From NCBI GenBank assembly GCA_014803435.1, contig JACYFD010000001.1, positions 372,001 to 436,000 on the forward strand: DNA of 64,000 nucleotides. The letters run 5' to 3'. Shown one piece after another: positions 39,108 through 46,982 of the stretch (positions within the stretch are counted from its first letter, which is position 1; each line of letters starts with the position of its first letter). Source of the DNA: Cellulosimicrobium terreum (GTDB taxonomy: Bacteria > Actinomycetota > Actinomycetes > Actinomycetales > Cellulomonadaceae). A model generated the notes under the pieces. The model made no database searches. It was not told the origin of the DNA and was given only the letters and a program-made list of their open reading frames with translations. The translations under genes were made by a program, and so were the position numbers.

Positions 39108-40316
39108 TCAGTCGCGCGAGACGACGAGGCTCGCGCTGTGCCCCCCGAACCCGAACGCGTTCACGAGTGCGTGCCGCGCCCCGGTCGGACGCGCCTGTGC
39201 GTGGACGACGTCGAGGTCGATCGCCGGGTCGAGTGCGTCGACGTTGAGCGTAGGCGGCACGACGCCGTCACGCAGGCTCAGCACGGCAGCAAGCGTCCCC
39301 AGGGCACCGGCCGCACCGAGCAGGTGACCGGTCGCCCCCTTGGTCGACGTCACGGGCGGTGGGTCGGGCAGGGCCGCACCGATCGCGTCGGCCTCGTTCA
39401 CGTCGCCGACGCGGGTCGACGTCGCATGGGCGTGCACCAGCCCGACGTCGCCGGGTGTGAGACCCGCCGTCCGCAGGGCGAGCGTCATGGTGCGGGCCTG
39501 GTTGGCCGGGTCGCCCCCGACGATGTCGAAGGCGTCGGACGTGATCGCGGCCCCCGACACCGCGCCGTGCACCGTCGCGCCCCGAGCGCGAGCGTGCTCC
39601 TCGGACTCCAGCACCAGCAGCGTCACGCCCTCGGCCAGGACGAACCCGTCGCGGTCCAGGTCGAACGGTCGCGACGCCCGCTCCGGCTCGTCGTTGCGGG
39701 TCGACAGCGCGCGCGCCTGCGAGAACGACGCGAGGGAGAACGGGAGGACGCCCGCCTCCACACCGCCGCACACGACGACGTCGGCGGTGCCGGCAAGGAT
39801 CATCTCGCGGCCCATCGCGACGGCCTCGGACCCTGCGGCGCAGGCGCTCGACGGTGCCCGGGCCCCGGCCTTCGCACCGAGCTCGATGGACAGCCACGCC
39901 GCCGGACCGTTGGCCATGAGCATGGTCACGGTGTGCGGGGAGACGCGCCGGTGCCCCTCCTCGTCGAGGATCCTCGCCTGCGCGAGGGTCGACCCGATGC
40001 CGCCGTTCGCCGACCCGACGACCACCGCCAGGCGCTCAGGGTCGACGTCCGGCGAGCCCGCGGACTCCCAGGCCTCATGGCCGGCGACGAGCGTCAGCCG
40101 CTCCGCCCGGTCGGTGCGACGCAGCCGGCGCACGGGCAGGACGTCCTGGAACGCGTCGTCGACGCGCGCCGCGATACGGACCGGGAGGTCCGCCGCCCAC
40201 GGCTCGTCGATCGCGGCGATCCCCGACCTGCCGCGGACCAGCGCGTCCCACGTCGACGCCGCGTCCGCACCGAGCGGTGTCACCGCACCGAAGCCCGTCA
40301 CCAACGCACGCGTCAT
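39108..40316 (-). CDS. Stand-alone beta-ketoacyl-ACP synthase (KAS II/FabF-like)
   Basis: 402 residues, thiolase fold. The catalytic triad is present: Cys159 in PSSACAAGSEAVAMG, His297 in VHAHATSTRVGD and His331 in TKGATGHLLGAAG. It condenses an acyl chain with malonyl-ACP. No acyl carrier protein, ketoreductase or other fatty-acid gene is adjacent, so it may serve a special fatty acid or polyketide-like product rather than bulk lipid synthesis. The ATG at 40316 starts the conserved VTGFGAVTPLG. Confidence 0.9.
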   Translation of the reverse strand: MTRALVTGFGAVTPLGADAASTWDALVRGRSGIAAIDEPWAADLPVRIAARVDDAFQDVLPVRRLRRTDRAERLTLVAGHEAWESAGSPDVDPERLAVVVGSANGGIGSTLAQARILDEEGHRRVSPHTVTMLMANGPAAWLSIELGAKAGARAPSSACAAGSEAVAMGREMILAGTADVVVCGGVEAGVLPFSLASFSQARALSTRNDEPERASRPFDLDRDGFVLAEGVTLLVLESEEHARARGATVHGAVSGAAITSDAFDIVGGDPANQARTMTLALRTAGLTPGDVGLVHAHATSTRVGDVNEADAIGAALPDPPPVTSTKGATGHLLGAAGALGTLAAVLSLRDGVVPPTLNVDALDPAIDLDVVHAQARPTGARHALVNAFGFGGHSASLVVSRD

Positions 40317-40445
40317 CTGGCGCCCCGTCCACAGAGCCGCCCCGCCACGGCGTACGCCGCGACAGGAACTGGCGATGCCTCCATTCGACCCTACTGCGGG
40401 GGTATTTGTCCTGTTGAGAGCGATAAAGGACGGGGAGGGCGTGCG

Positions 40446-43400
40446 TCACCAGCCCCCGGGCGCCAGGATCTTGCGGATGCGCTTCTCGCTGACGGGCCCG
40501 TCGGTCCCGAGCTGCTGCGCGAACAGCGACACCCGCAGCTCCTCGACCAGCCACCGCACCTCGGCGAGCTCGCGCGCACGTGCGGCGTCGGGCGGTCCGG
40601 CCGCGTACGCCGCGCGGGCCTTCGCGAACGCCTCCTCGACGTCGTGCACGCGCCACGCCAGCTCGGCGTCCCGGTTCGGGTTCGACTGCGCGCGCTCCAG
40701 CCGGTACGACGCCGCGCGCAGGTACCGCGTCAGGTGCGGCAGCCGCGCGGGCGGGGTCGCGGACACGAACCCGTCATGGATCAGCCCGGCCACCTGGTCC
40801 CGCAGGTCCGTCAACGTGTTGAGCAGCGCAAGACTGTTCGACGCGCGGATCTCGCCGTCCAGCGTCCGTGCGGCCGACAGCACGGCCACCACGTGCCCGA
40901 CGACGGCGTGCACCTGGTCCTCCAGGTGCGCCCGGACGAACGTGCGCGCCTGCTCGTAGGCGGCCGCGTCGCGGACCGTCGCGGCGTCCGGCTGCGCGCC
41001 GAACCGTCCCGTCCCGCCGTCCGTCAACGCAGCCACCGCCGCGAGCTGCACGTCGGCGACCAGTGCGTCCGTGTTCCTGTACGGGCTCGCGGCGAGCGTC
41101 AACGCCTGGGTGCCCGTCCACCGGCTCGTGATCCGACCCTGCTGGAGCGCCGTCTCGCCCAGCAGCAGCCGCCGGACGCCGCGCGGGTGCTCGCGAGCCT
41201 GCGCGTTCGCGTCGGCCAGCACGCGCAGCGCGGCCGTCGGCCTTCCCTTCGCGTCCGGCTCCTCGACGAGAGCGGGGTACCCCCGCACGACGACCCCGCC
41301 CCCCAGGTCCGTCGACACCGTCCCCGGCAGCGCGCCGTCGGGCCAGCTCGTGAGGTCGGCGCGCTCTGTGACCAGCGCGGCTGTGGCGGGGTTCGCGGCG
41401 GGAGCGCCCCCGGTGCTCGGGCTGGCCGCGCCGTGACCTGCCGTCGTCGGGCGCGGCCCCGACAGCGCGGCCTCCACGCTCTTCTTATCCGGTGCCGCTC
41501 CCGCCGCTCGGCGGTCAGCGTGCCCTGGCGTGCGCGACGACGAGGGGGCGGGGTCGGGGGAGGAGTCGAAGGACGTCGAGGCGGCGCCGTGCGCCGGCAC
41601 GGCACGTTGCCCGGGAACCGGCGCCGCCAGTCCGAGACCCTCCGGCGAGCCCGCACCCGACCCGCCACCCGAACTCGCTGCGGCCTCGCGCAACGCCGCA
41701 CCGACGGCGCCCTTGACGGCTGCACGAACGGCGGCCTGGTTCTGGGCCGCGAGGCGTCGCTGCAGGGCGAGGAGGTCGCGCGACTCGTCGAGCACGACGG
41801 ATCCACCGCGGCCCCGCGTGTCCTCGACTCGGAACGTCATGCGCAGGTGGGCCGGGAGGCGGGCCTCCTGCTCGGGCCCCCACGCGTCGTCGGGGATCAC
41901 GACGTCGCGCAGGCCGCGGACGGCGCGCGTGAACGCGGCGTGGAACGGCTCGGCCATGTCGCCCGCGCGGGCCATGTCCTCCCACGCCGGGGTGTGCTCG
42001 CGGAGCCAGGAGACGACGTCGCGTGCGACGTCGGGCGCGGGGACGAGCTGGACGCGCACGGGCTTGGGCAGCGAGCGGATCGTCGCGGTCGCGAGCTCGT
42101 CGAGGAGGCCGGGGACCATCCAGTCGAACCCGTCCGGCGTGACGCGGTTGAGGACGGAGATGGGGATGTGGACGGTGACGCCGTCGGCGTCCGTGCCCGG
42201 CTGGAACTGGTAGGTGAGGGGGAGCGTGAGGTCGCCCTGGACCCACGACTCGGGGAACAGGGACGTGTCGATCTGCTCGGCGTCGGGGACGAGCTGCTCG
42301 AGCGTGAACGTCAGCAGGTCCGGGGTGTCGCGGCGTGCGCCCTTCCACCAGCGGTCGAAGTGCGCGGCGGACACGACGTCGTCGGGCACGCGGTCGTCGT
42401 AGAACTCGAACAGGACGTCGTCGTCGACGACGAGGCCGCGCTGCCGGGACCGGGCCTCGAGCTCCTCGGCTTCCTCCAGGAGGCGACGGTTGTCGTGGAA
42501 GAACTGGTGGTGCGTCGTCCACTCGCCCTGCACGAGCGCGTGCCGGACGAACAGCTCGCGCGCCGCCTCCGGGTCGACCTTCGCGTACAGGACCTTGCGG
42601 TCCGCGACGATCGGCACGCCGTAGAGCAGCACCTTCTCCGTCGCGATCCCCGCGCCCTGCTTCGTCGACCAGTGCGGCTCGGAGTAGGTGCGTCGTGCGA
42701 GGTCGCCCGCGAGGTCCTCCGCCCACTCGGGCTTGATGCGCGCGACGTCGCGCGCCCACAGGCGGGACGTCTCCACGAGCTCGCCCGCCATGATCCACGC
42801 CGGCGGCTTCTTGCTCAGCGGCGAGCCCGGGAAGATCGCGAACCGTGCCCCGCGGGCGCCGGTGTACTCGTTGCGGGCCTGCTTCTGCGCGCGCCGCAGC
42901 GCCTTTGCGCGCGCCTCGCCCTTCAGATGGGCCACCGACGACGCCTTCACGTCCCCCGTGTCCTGCATGCCGATCTGCGACAGCAGCCCCGAGAGGAGCG
43001 CCCTGTGGATGGTGTCGCCGTCCCAGGTGCGCTTGTACGCGGTGGCCTCGTTCGCCGTGGTCGGGTTCGCGGCGGCTGCCCCCGAGGTGCTCGGGCTTCC
43101 ATCCGCACCGCTCGTTCCTCGCGGCGCTCCCGCCAGGCCCTCCACGCCCTTCGCATCCTCGGGTCCAGCCGCCGCTCCGCGGTCGGGCCGTCCGGTCGCG
43201 CCTGATCGCGAGCCCGCCCGGTACGACATGTCGATGCCGAGCGGCTTGGCCATCTCGCGGAGCTGCGCGACGACGTCCTGCCACTCGCGGATGCGCAGGA
43301 AGTTGAGGAGCTCGGCCTTGCAGAGCCGGCGGAACGCGGACGACGAGAGCTCGTGCTGCTGCTCGCGGACGTACTCCCAGAGGTTGAGGTAGCCGAGGAA

Positions 43401-45227
43401 GTCGGAGTGCGGGTCGGTGAAGCGCGCGTGGAGCTGGTCGGCCTGGGGGCGCTGCTCGGCGGGGCGCTCGCGCGGGTCCTGGATGGACATGACGGCGGCG
43501 ATGATCGCGACCTCGCGCGCGACGCCGAGGCGCGATCCCTCCCAGATCATGCGCGCGAGCCGGGGGTCCATGGGGAGCTGGGCGAGGACCCGCCCGATGT
43601 CGGTCAGCCGGGTCACCCTGCGACCACCCCCCGAGCTGTCAGCGCCGGGCCGGTCCGGGGACCCGTGGGCTGCTGACAGCTCCTCGGTCTCCAGCGCACC
43701 GAGCTCCGTCAGCAGCTGCACGCCGTCGCGCACGGCGCGCGTGTCCGGGGGCTCGACGAACGGGAAGCGGCTCATCGCGTCCGGGGACTCGACGACGCCC
43801 ACGGAGATCATCTGCAGCAGCACGGACGCGAGGGACGTGCGCAGGATCTCGGGCTCGGTGAACTCGGCACGGGACTCGAAGTCGGACTCCGAGTACAGCC
43901 GGATCGCGACGCCGTCCGCGACACGCCCGGACCGCCCAGAGCGCTGGTTCGCGCTCGCCTGCGAGATGGGCTCGATCGGCAGCCGCTGCACCTTCGTCGC
44001 CTTGGAGTACCGCGAGATCCGGGCGGTCCCGGGGTCGACGACGTAGTGGATCCCGGGCACGGTCAGCGACGTCTCGGCGACGTTCGTCGCGAGCACGATG
44101 CGTCGCGACGAGTGCGCCTGGAACACGCGGTGCTGCTCGGCCGACGACAGTCGCGCGTACAGCGGCAGGATGTCGACGTGCTGCGGGTGCTTCGGGTCGC
44201 GCACGCGGTCCTTGAGATGACCCTCGAGCGCGTCGGCGGCGTCGTGGATCTCGCGCTCGCCCGAGAGGAACACGAGGATGTCGCCCGGCCCCTCGCGCAT
44301 GAGCTCGTCGCACGCGTCGACGATCCCGGTCACGAGGTCCTTCTCCTCGGCACCCCCGGAGCGGCCCTTCCCCGGCTTCCCGGACTGCGGGTCGACGTCG
44401 GGGGACAGGGGCCGGTAGCGGATCTCGACCGGGTAGGTGCGCCCGGTCACCTCGACGACGGGCGCGGCGTCGGGCAGGGCCTCGACGACGTAGTCCGGCG
44501 CCCCGCCGAGCCCGGCGAGGTGCGCGGGGGAGAAGTGCGCGGCGAACCGGTCGGAGTCGATCGTCGCCGACGTGATGACGAGCTTCAGGTCGGGGCGGCG
44601 CGGCAAGAGCCGCGCGAGGTACCCGAGGAGGAAGTCGATGTTGAGCGACCGCTCGTGCGCCTCGTCGATGACGATCGTGTCGTAGGCGAGCAGGTCGGGG
44701 TCGCGCTGGATCTGCGCGAGCAGGATGCCGTCGGTCATGACCTTGACGAGCGTGTCCGCACTCGAGGTGTCGGTGAACCGCACCTGGTACCCGACGACCC
44801 CGCCGAGAGGCTGAGGCCCAGCTCCCCAGAGTTCTTCGTTGATGCGCTCCGCGACCGTGCGCGCCGCGATCCGCCGCGGCTGCGTGTGCCCGATCTGCCC
44901 CGCCCGCCCCCGACCGAGGTCGAGCAGGATCTTGGGCAGCTGCGTCGTCTTGCCCGACCCTGTCTCGCCCGCGACGACCACGACCTGGTGGTCGCGGATC
45001 GCCGCCGCGATGTCGTCGCGCCGTGCCGAGACGGGCAGCTGTTCGGGGTAGGTGATCGGGGGGACGACGACGGCCTCCCGCCGCGCCGCGGCCTTCTCCA
45101 GCTGCGCGCGCGAGACCTGCCTCGGGCCCGACGCCGCGGGGTTGCCCTGACCGGTCGCGGCGCTGCGGCGTCGGCGACCACCACCGCGACGGCGGCGGGG
45201 CTGGGACGGCTGCGACTGATCACTCAC
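40446..45227 (-). CDS. hrpA: ATP-dependent RNA helicase HrpA (DEAH-box)
   Basis: 1593 residues from the GTG at 45227. A basic Arg/Gly tail (SQPRRRRGGGRRRRSAATGQ) precedes the helicase core: VAGETGSGKTTQLPK (Walker A), VVIDEAHERSLN (DEAH box), SATIDSDRFAAHF, RRIVLATNVAETSLTVPGIH and QRSGRSGRVADG. HA2, OB and the long DUF3418 C-terminal region follow. It unwinds RNA and rescues stalled ribosomes. Two low-complexity insertions are present. Residues about 684-719 come from the 107-bp hairpin element and end SPSTSGAAAANPTTA. A second near 1165-1290 carries SPSTGGAPAANPATA. The + strand opposite is open for long stretches but is not coding-like. Confidence 0.95.
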   Translation of the reverse strand: MSDQSQPSQPRRRRGGGRRRRSAATGQGNPAASGPRQVSRAQLEKAAARREAVVVPPITYPEQLPVSARRDDIAAAIRDHQVVVVAGETGSGKTTQLPKILLDLGRGRAGQIGHTQPRRIAARTVAERINEELWGAGPQPLGGVVGYQVRFTDTSSADTLVKVMTDGILLAQIQRDPDLLAYDTIVIDEAHERSLNIDFLLGYLARLLPRRPDLKLVITSATIDSDRFAAHFSPAHLAGLGGAPDYVVEALPDAAPVVEVTGRTYPVEIRYRPLSPDVDPQSGKPGKGRSGGAEEKDLVTGIVDACDELMREGPGDILVFLSGEREIHDAADALEGHLKDRVRDPKHPQHVDILPLYARLSSAEQHRVFQAHSSRRIVLATNVAETSLTVPGIHYVVDPGTARISRYSKATKVQRLPIEPISQASANQRSGRSGRVADGVAIRLYSESDFESRAEFTEPEILRTSLASVLLQMISVGVVESPDAMSRFPFVEPPDTRAVRDGVQLLTELGALETEELSAAHGSPDRPGADSSGGGRRVTRLTDIGRVLAQLPMDPRLARMIWEGSRLGVAREVAIIAAVMSIQDPRERPAEQRPQADQLHARFTDPHSDFLGYLNLWEYVREQQHELSSSAFRRLCKAELLNFLRIREWQDVVAQLREMAKPLGIDMSYRAGSRSGATGRPDRGAAAGPEDAKGVEGLAGAPRGTSGADGSPSTSGAAAANPTTANEATAYKRTWDGDTIHRALLSGLLSQIGMQDTGDVKASSVAHLKGEARAKALRRAQKQARNEYTGARGARFAIFPGSPLSKKPPAWIMAGELVETSRLWARDVARIKPEWAEDLAGDLARRTYSEPHWSTKQGAGIATEKVLLYGVPIVADRKVLYAKVDPEAARELFVRHALVQGEWTTHHQFFHDNRRLLEEAEELEARSRQRGLVVDDDVLFEFYDDRVPDDVVSAAHFDRWWKGARRDTPDLLTFTLEQLVPDAEQIDTSLFPESWVQGDLTLPLTYQFQPGTDADGVTVHIPISVLNRVTPDGFDWMVPGLLDELATATIRSLPKPVRVQLVPAPDVARDVVSWLREHTPAWEDMARAGDMAEPFHAAFTRAVRGLRDVVIPDDAWGPEQEARLPAHLRMTFRVEDTRGRGGSVVLDESRDLLALQRRLAAQNQAAVRAAVKGAVGAALREAAASSGGGSGAGSPEGLGLAAPVPGQRAVPAHGAASTSFDSSPDPAPSSSRTPGHADRRAAGAAPDKKSVEAALSGPRPTTAGHGAASPSTGGAPAANPATAALVTERADLTSWPDGALPGTVSTDLGGGVVVRGYPALVEEPDAKGRPTAALRVLADANAQAREHPRGVRRLLLGETALQQGRITSRWTGTQALTLAASPYRNTDALVADVQLAAVAALTDGGTGRFGAQPDAATVRDAAAYEQARTFVRAHLEDQVHAVVGHVVAVLSAARTLDGEIRASNSLALLNTLTDLRDQVAGLIHDGFVSATPPARLPHLTRYLRAASYRLERAQSNPNRDAELAWRVHDVEEAFAKARAAYAAGPPDAARARELAEVRWLVEELRVSLFAQQLGTDGPVSEKRIRKILAPGGW
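43069..43175. repeat. 107-bp dispersed hairpin element, copy B (inside hrpA)
   Basis: The left arm 43069-43087 and right arm 43157-43175 are complementary over 19 positions with one 2-base internal mismatch. The arm sequence differs from copy A. The 69-bp core (43088-43156) matches copy A at 65 of 69 positions. The inner stem GCACCG/CGGCGC keeps pairing through a swapped pair, and the remaining difference is a G-U pair in the hrpA transcript. Confidence 0.9.
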
Positions 45228-45319
45228 GACGGACCATTCTTGCAAGCCGCCGCAAGCCGATTGTCACCGGGTCGGTCGCGGGCCAGGCGTCCGGCGCGTG
45301 CCGGTGGCGTGGCGAGTCC

Positions 45320-45781
45320 TCAGCGCCCCGCGTCCCAGACGTCCGTCGTCTCGCAAGAAACGGGCACGTGCACGCCGTCGGGCGGGGTCCAGCCCGCGGG
45401 TGCGCCCTCGACGAGCACGCCACCGCCGAGCGCGACCGGGTCGCCGTCGACGTAGGTGCCGCCGGCGGTGCGCAGGGTCGTGCCGTCCCAGCCGACGAGG
45501 TCGTCGTTGAACACCGGCAGCCAGCGTGTCCCGGTCTCGTCGGCGACGTACACGCAGCCGTCCTCGACGGTGAGCACGCCCTCGAGGAGCGCGTCGTTCC
45601 CGGCGCCCACGCTCGGGCCCTGCAGGGCGACCTCGTCGACTGTCACCTCGGGCGAACCCATCCACAGCTGGGCGCACCCTGCGAGGACCGGCCCGACGGC
45701 GACCAGCAGCGTCCCGGCGAGAGCGCGACGTCGCGCGGTGGCTCGGCGGAGGGGCGTGGCGGCGGTGCCTACGGTCGGCAT
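45320..45781 (-). CDS. Small lipoprotein of unknown function
   Basis: 153 residues. The signal sequence has an Arg-rich start (RRATARRRALAGTLLVAVGP) and lipobox VLAGC, so a lipid-anchored exported protein is likely. The mature part is beta-rich (EVTVDEVALQGPSVGAGN; GCVYVADETGTRWLPVFN) with two further cysteines near DGCVYV and PVSCETTD. No family is recognised. It is encoded upstream of hrpA in the same direction, with 92 bases between. Confidence 0.75.
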   Translation of the reverse strand: MPTVGTAATPLRRATARRRALAGTLLVAVGPVLAGCAQLWMGSPEVTVDEVALQGPSVGAGNDALLEGVLTVEDGCVYVADETGTRWLPVFNDDLVGWDGTTLRTAGGTYVDGDPVALGGGVLVEGAPAGWTPPDGVHVPVSCETTDVWDAGR

Positions 45782-45864
45782 GGAGCGAACGTAGCGGTGC
45801 CGCGCGGCGGGCCGCCCGCGTACTTGCGAACCGAGTCCACATCGTGACGACCCGTCGATGCCGC

Positions 45865-45878
45865 GAATGCTGTCATTC
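45865..45878. promoter_or_regulatory. Inverted repeat GAATG-N4-CATTC upstream of the toxin-antitoxin pair
   Basis: A perfect 5-bp-arm dyad 30 bases upstream of the antitoxin start. FitA/VapB-type antitoxins bind short inverted repeats with their toxins to repress their own promoter, and this is the only such repeat in the gap. Confidence 0.35.
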
Positions 45879-45907
45879 TGCTAGCGTTCGTGGGGGAGGT
45901 GGTCGAC

Positions 45908-46162
45908 ATGGCAACCCTGACGATCCGGGGGCTCGACGACGAGGTGCGGGAACGGCTGCGTGCGCGTGCCGCCGAGCACGGGCGGTCCATGGAGGCGGAG
46001 GTACGGGAGATCCTGACGGTGACGGTGACGACGCCCAGCCCGGTCGAGCGCGGCCTGGGCTCGTGGCTGGTGGCGGAGCTCGACGGGATCGGCGACGAGG
46101 TGCCTGGCGTCTTCGACGTGCGTCGTGACGACCGACCGCGAGTCGTCGACCTCGAGGCTTGA
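45908..46162 (+). CDS. FitA-like ribbon-helix-helix antitoxin
   Basis: 84 residues. The N-terminal ribbon-helix-helix reads MATLTIRGLDDEVRERLRAR then AAEHGRSMEAEVREIL, the classic FitA/Phd-like DNA-binding motif. The C-terminal tail (WLVAELDGIGDEVPGVFDVR) would wrap the toxin. GGGAGG precedes the ATG at 45908. The toxin gene starts one base after its stop. The pair is probably autoregulated as a complex. Confidence 0.88.
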   Translation: MATLTIRGLDDEVRERLRARAAEHGRSMEAEVREILTVTVTTPSPVERGLGSWLVAELDGIGDEVPGVFDVRRDDRPRVVDLEA

Positions 46163-46163
46163 G

Positions 46164-46586
46164 GTGATCCTCCTCGACACGAACGTGGTCTCGGAGCTGG
46201 CACGACGAGACCCCGATCCTGGCGTCGTCAGGTGGGTCGACGCCGTGCCGGTGCTCGACGTGCACCTGACGGCGGTCACCGTCGCCGAGATCGCCTACGG
46301 CGTCGCCCGGCTGCCAGCCGGGCGTCGTCGTGACGAGGTCGTCGCCCGTGTCGAGCGGGTGCTCGCCCGTCTCCGCCCACGGGTCCTCGACCTCGACGTC
46401 GTGGCCGCGCAGGCGTTCGGCCCGGTCGCGGCGGCGCGGGATCGGGGAGGTCGACCGATCGGCACGGCGGACGCCCAGATCGCCGCGATCTGCCTCGTGC
46501 ACGACGCGACGCTCGCGACGCGCAACGTGCGGGACTTCGCCGGGACGGGGGTGGACGCCGTCGACCCGTGGACCGCCGATCCGTGA
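46164..46586 (+). CDS. FitB-like PIN-domain toxin
   Basis: 140 residues from GTG 46164. PIN-domain acidic residues: ILLDTNVVSELARRDPDPG (Asp5 and Glu), TVAEIAYGVARLPAGRR and the C-terminal GTADAQIAAICLVHDATLAT with RNVRDFAGTGV. FitB/VapC toxins are RNases held inactive by the antitoxin. The one-base gap to the antitoxin stop is usual. The toxin stop overlaps a GTG start of the next gene (GTGA at 46583). Confidence 0.9.
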   Translation: MILLDTNVVSELARRDPDPGVVRWVDAVPVLDVHLTAVTVAEIAYGVARLPAGRRRDEVVARVERVLARLRPRVLDLDVVAAQAFGPVAAARDRGGRPIGTADAQIAAICLVHDATLATRNVRDFAGTGVDAVDPWTADP

Positions 46587-46927
46587 CCGTCGGGACCGGC
46601 CTGCCGAGTGGGTGTCGGCGGCTGGTGTTCGACGCGCGGGACCCGCGGGCCCTGTCGACGTTCTGGAAGGCGGTGCTGGGCTACGTCCCGCGGAGCTTCT
46701 TCCAGCAGGTGCCGGAGGAGAAGGTCGCCAAGAACCGCGTCCACCTGGACGTGCGGACGGCGTCCGACCTGCGCGGGGACGAGCGCATGGCGGCGCTGGA
46801 GGCGCGGTGCGAGGAGCTCGTCGCGCTGGGGGCGACGCGGCAGCAGCGCTTCGAGCCGGAACTGCCGACGAGCATCGGGTGGATCGTCATGGCCGACCCG
46901 GAGGGCAACGAGTTCTGCCTCGACTGA
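46583..46927 (+). CDS. VOC/glyoxalase-like protein
   Basis: 114 residues from GTG 46583 (an earlier GTG at 46568 is also possible). Glyoxalase-like pattern: RRLVFDARDPRALSTFWKAV, LGYVPRSFFQQVPEEKVAKN, RVHLDVRTASDLRGDERMAA and the C-terminal WIVMADPEGNEFCLD. Proteins of this Glyoxalase_6 subgroup have unknown substrates. The gene follows the toxin by overlap and is probably co-transcribed, but its function is likely unrelated. Confidence 0.82.
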   Translation: MTVGTGLPSGCRRLVFDARDPRALSTFWKAVLGYVPRSFFQQVPEEKVAKNRVHLDVRTASDLRGDERMAALEARCEELVALGATRQQRFEPELPTSIGWIVMADPEGNEFCLD

Positions 46928-46934
46928 GAACGGC

Positions 46935-46968
46935 GTGACCCGCCCGCCCTTGCGGGCGGACGAGTCAC
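46935..46968. terminator. Hairpin between convergent VOC and metallophosphoesterase genes
   Basis: CCGCCCGC (46940-46947) pairs with GCGGGCGG (46952-46959) and is extended by GTGAC (46935-46939) and GTCAC (46964-46968). It can serve both genes. Confidence 0.75.
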
Positions 46969-46982
46969 GGGTCACACGGGGG

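Noticed and set aside
38889-43205. 1438-codon open frame on the + strand opposite hrpA and the ketoacyl synthase
   Set aside because: Antisense shadow across two real genes. No recognisable motifs.
40446-45227. Defence-associated helicase
   Set aside because: It has the full housekeeping HrpA architecture, and the neighbouring genes are unrelated to defence.
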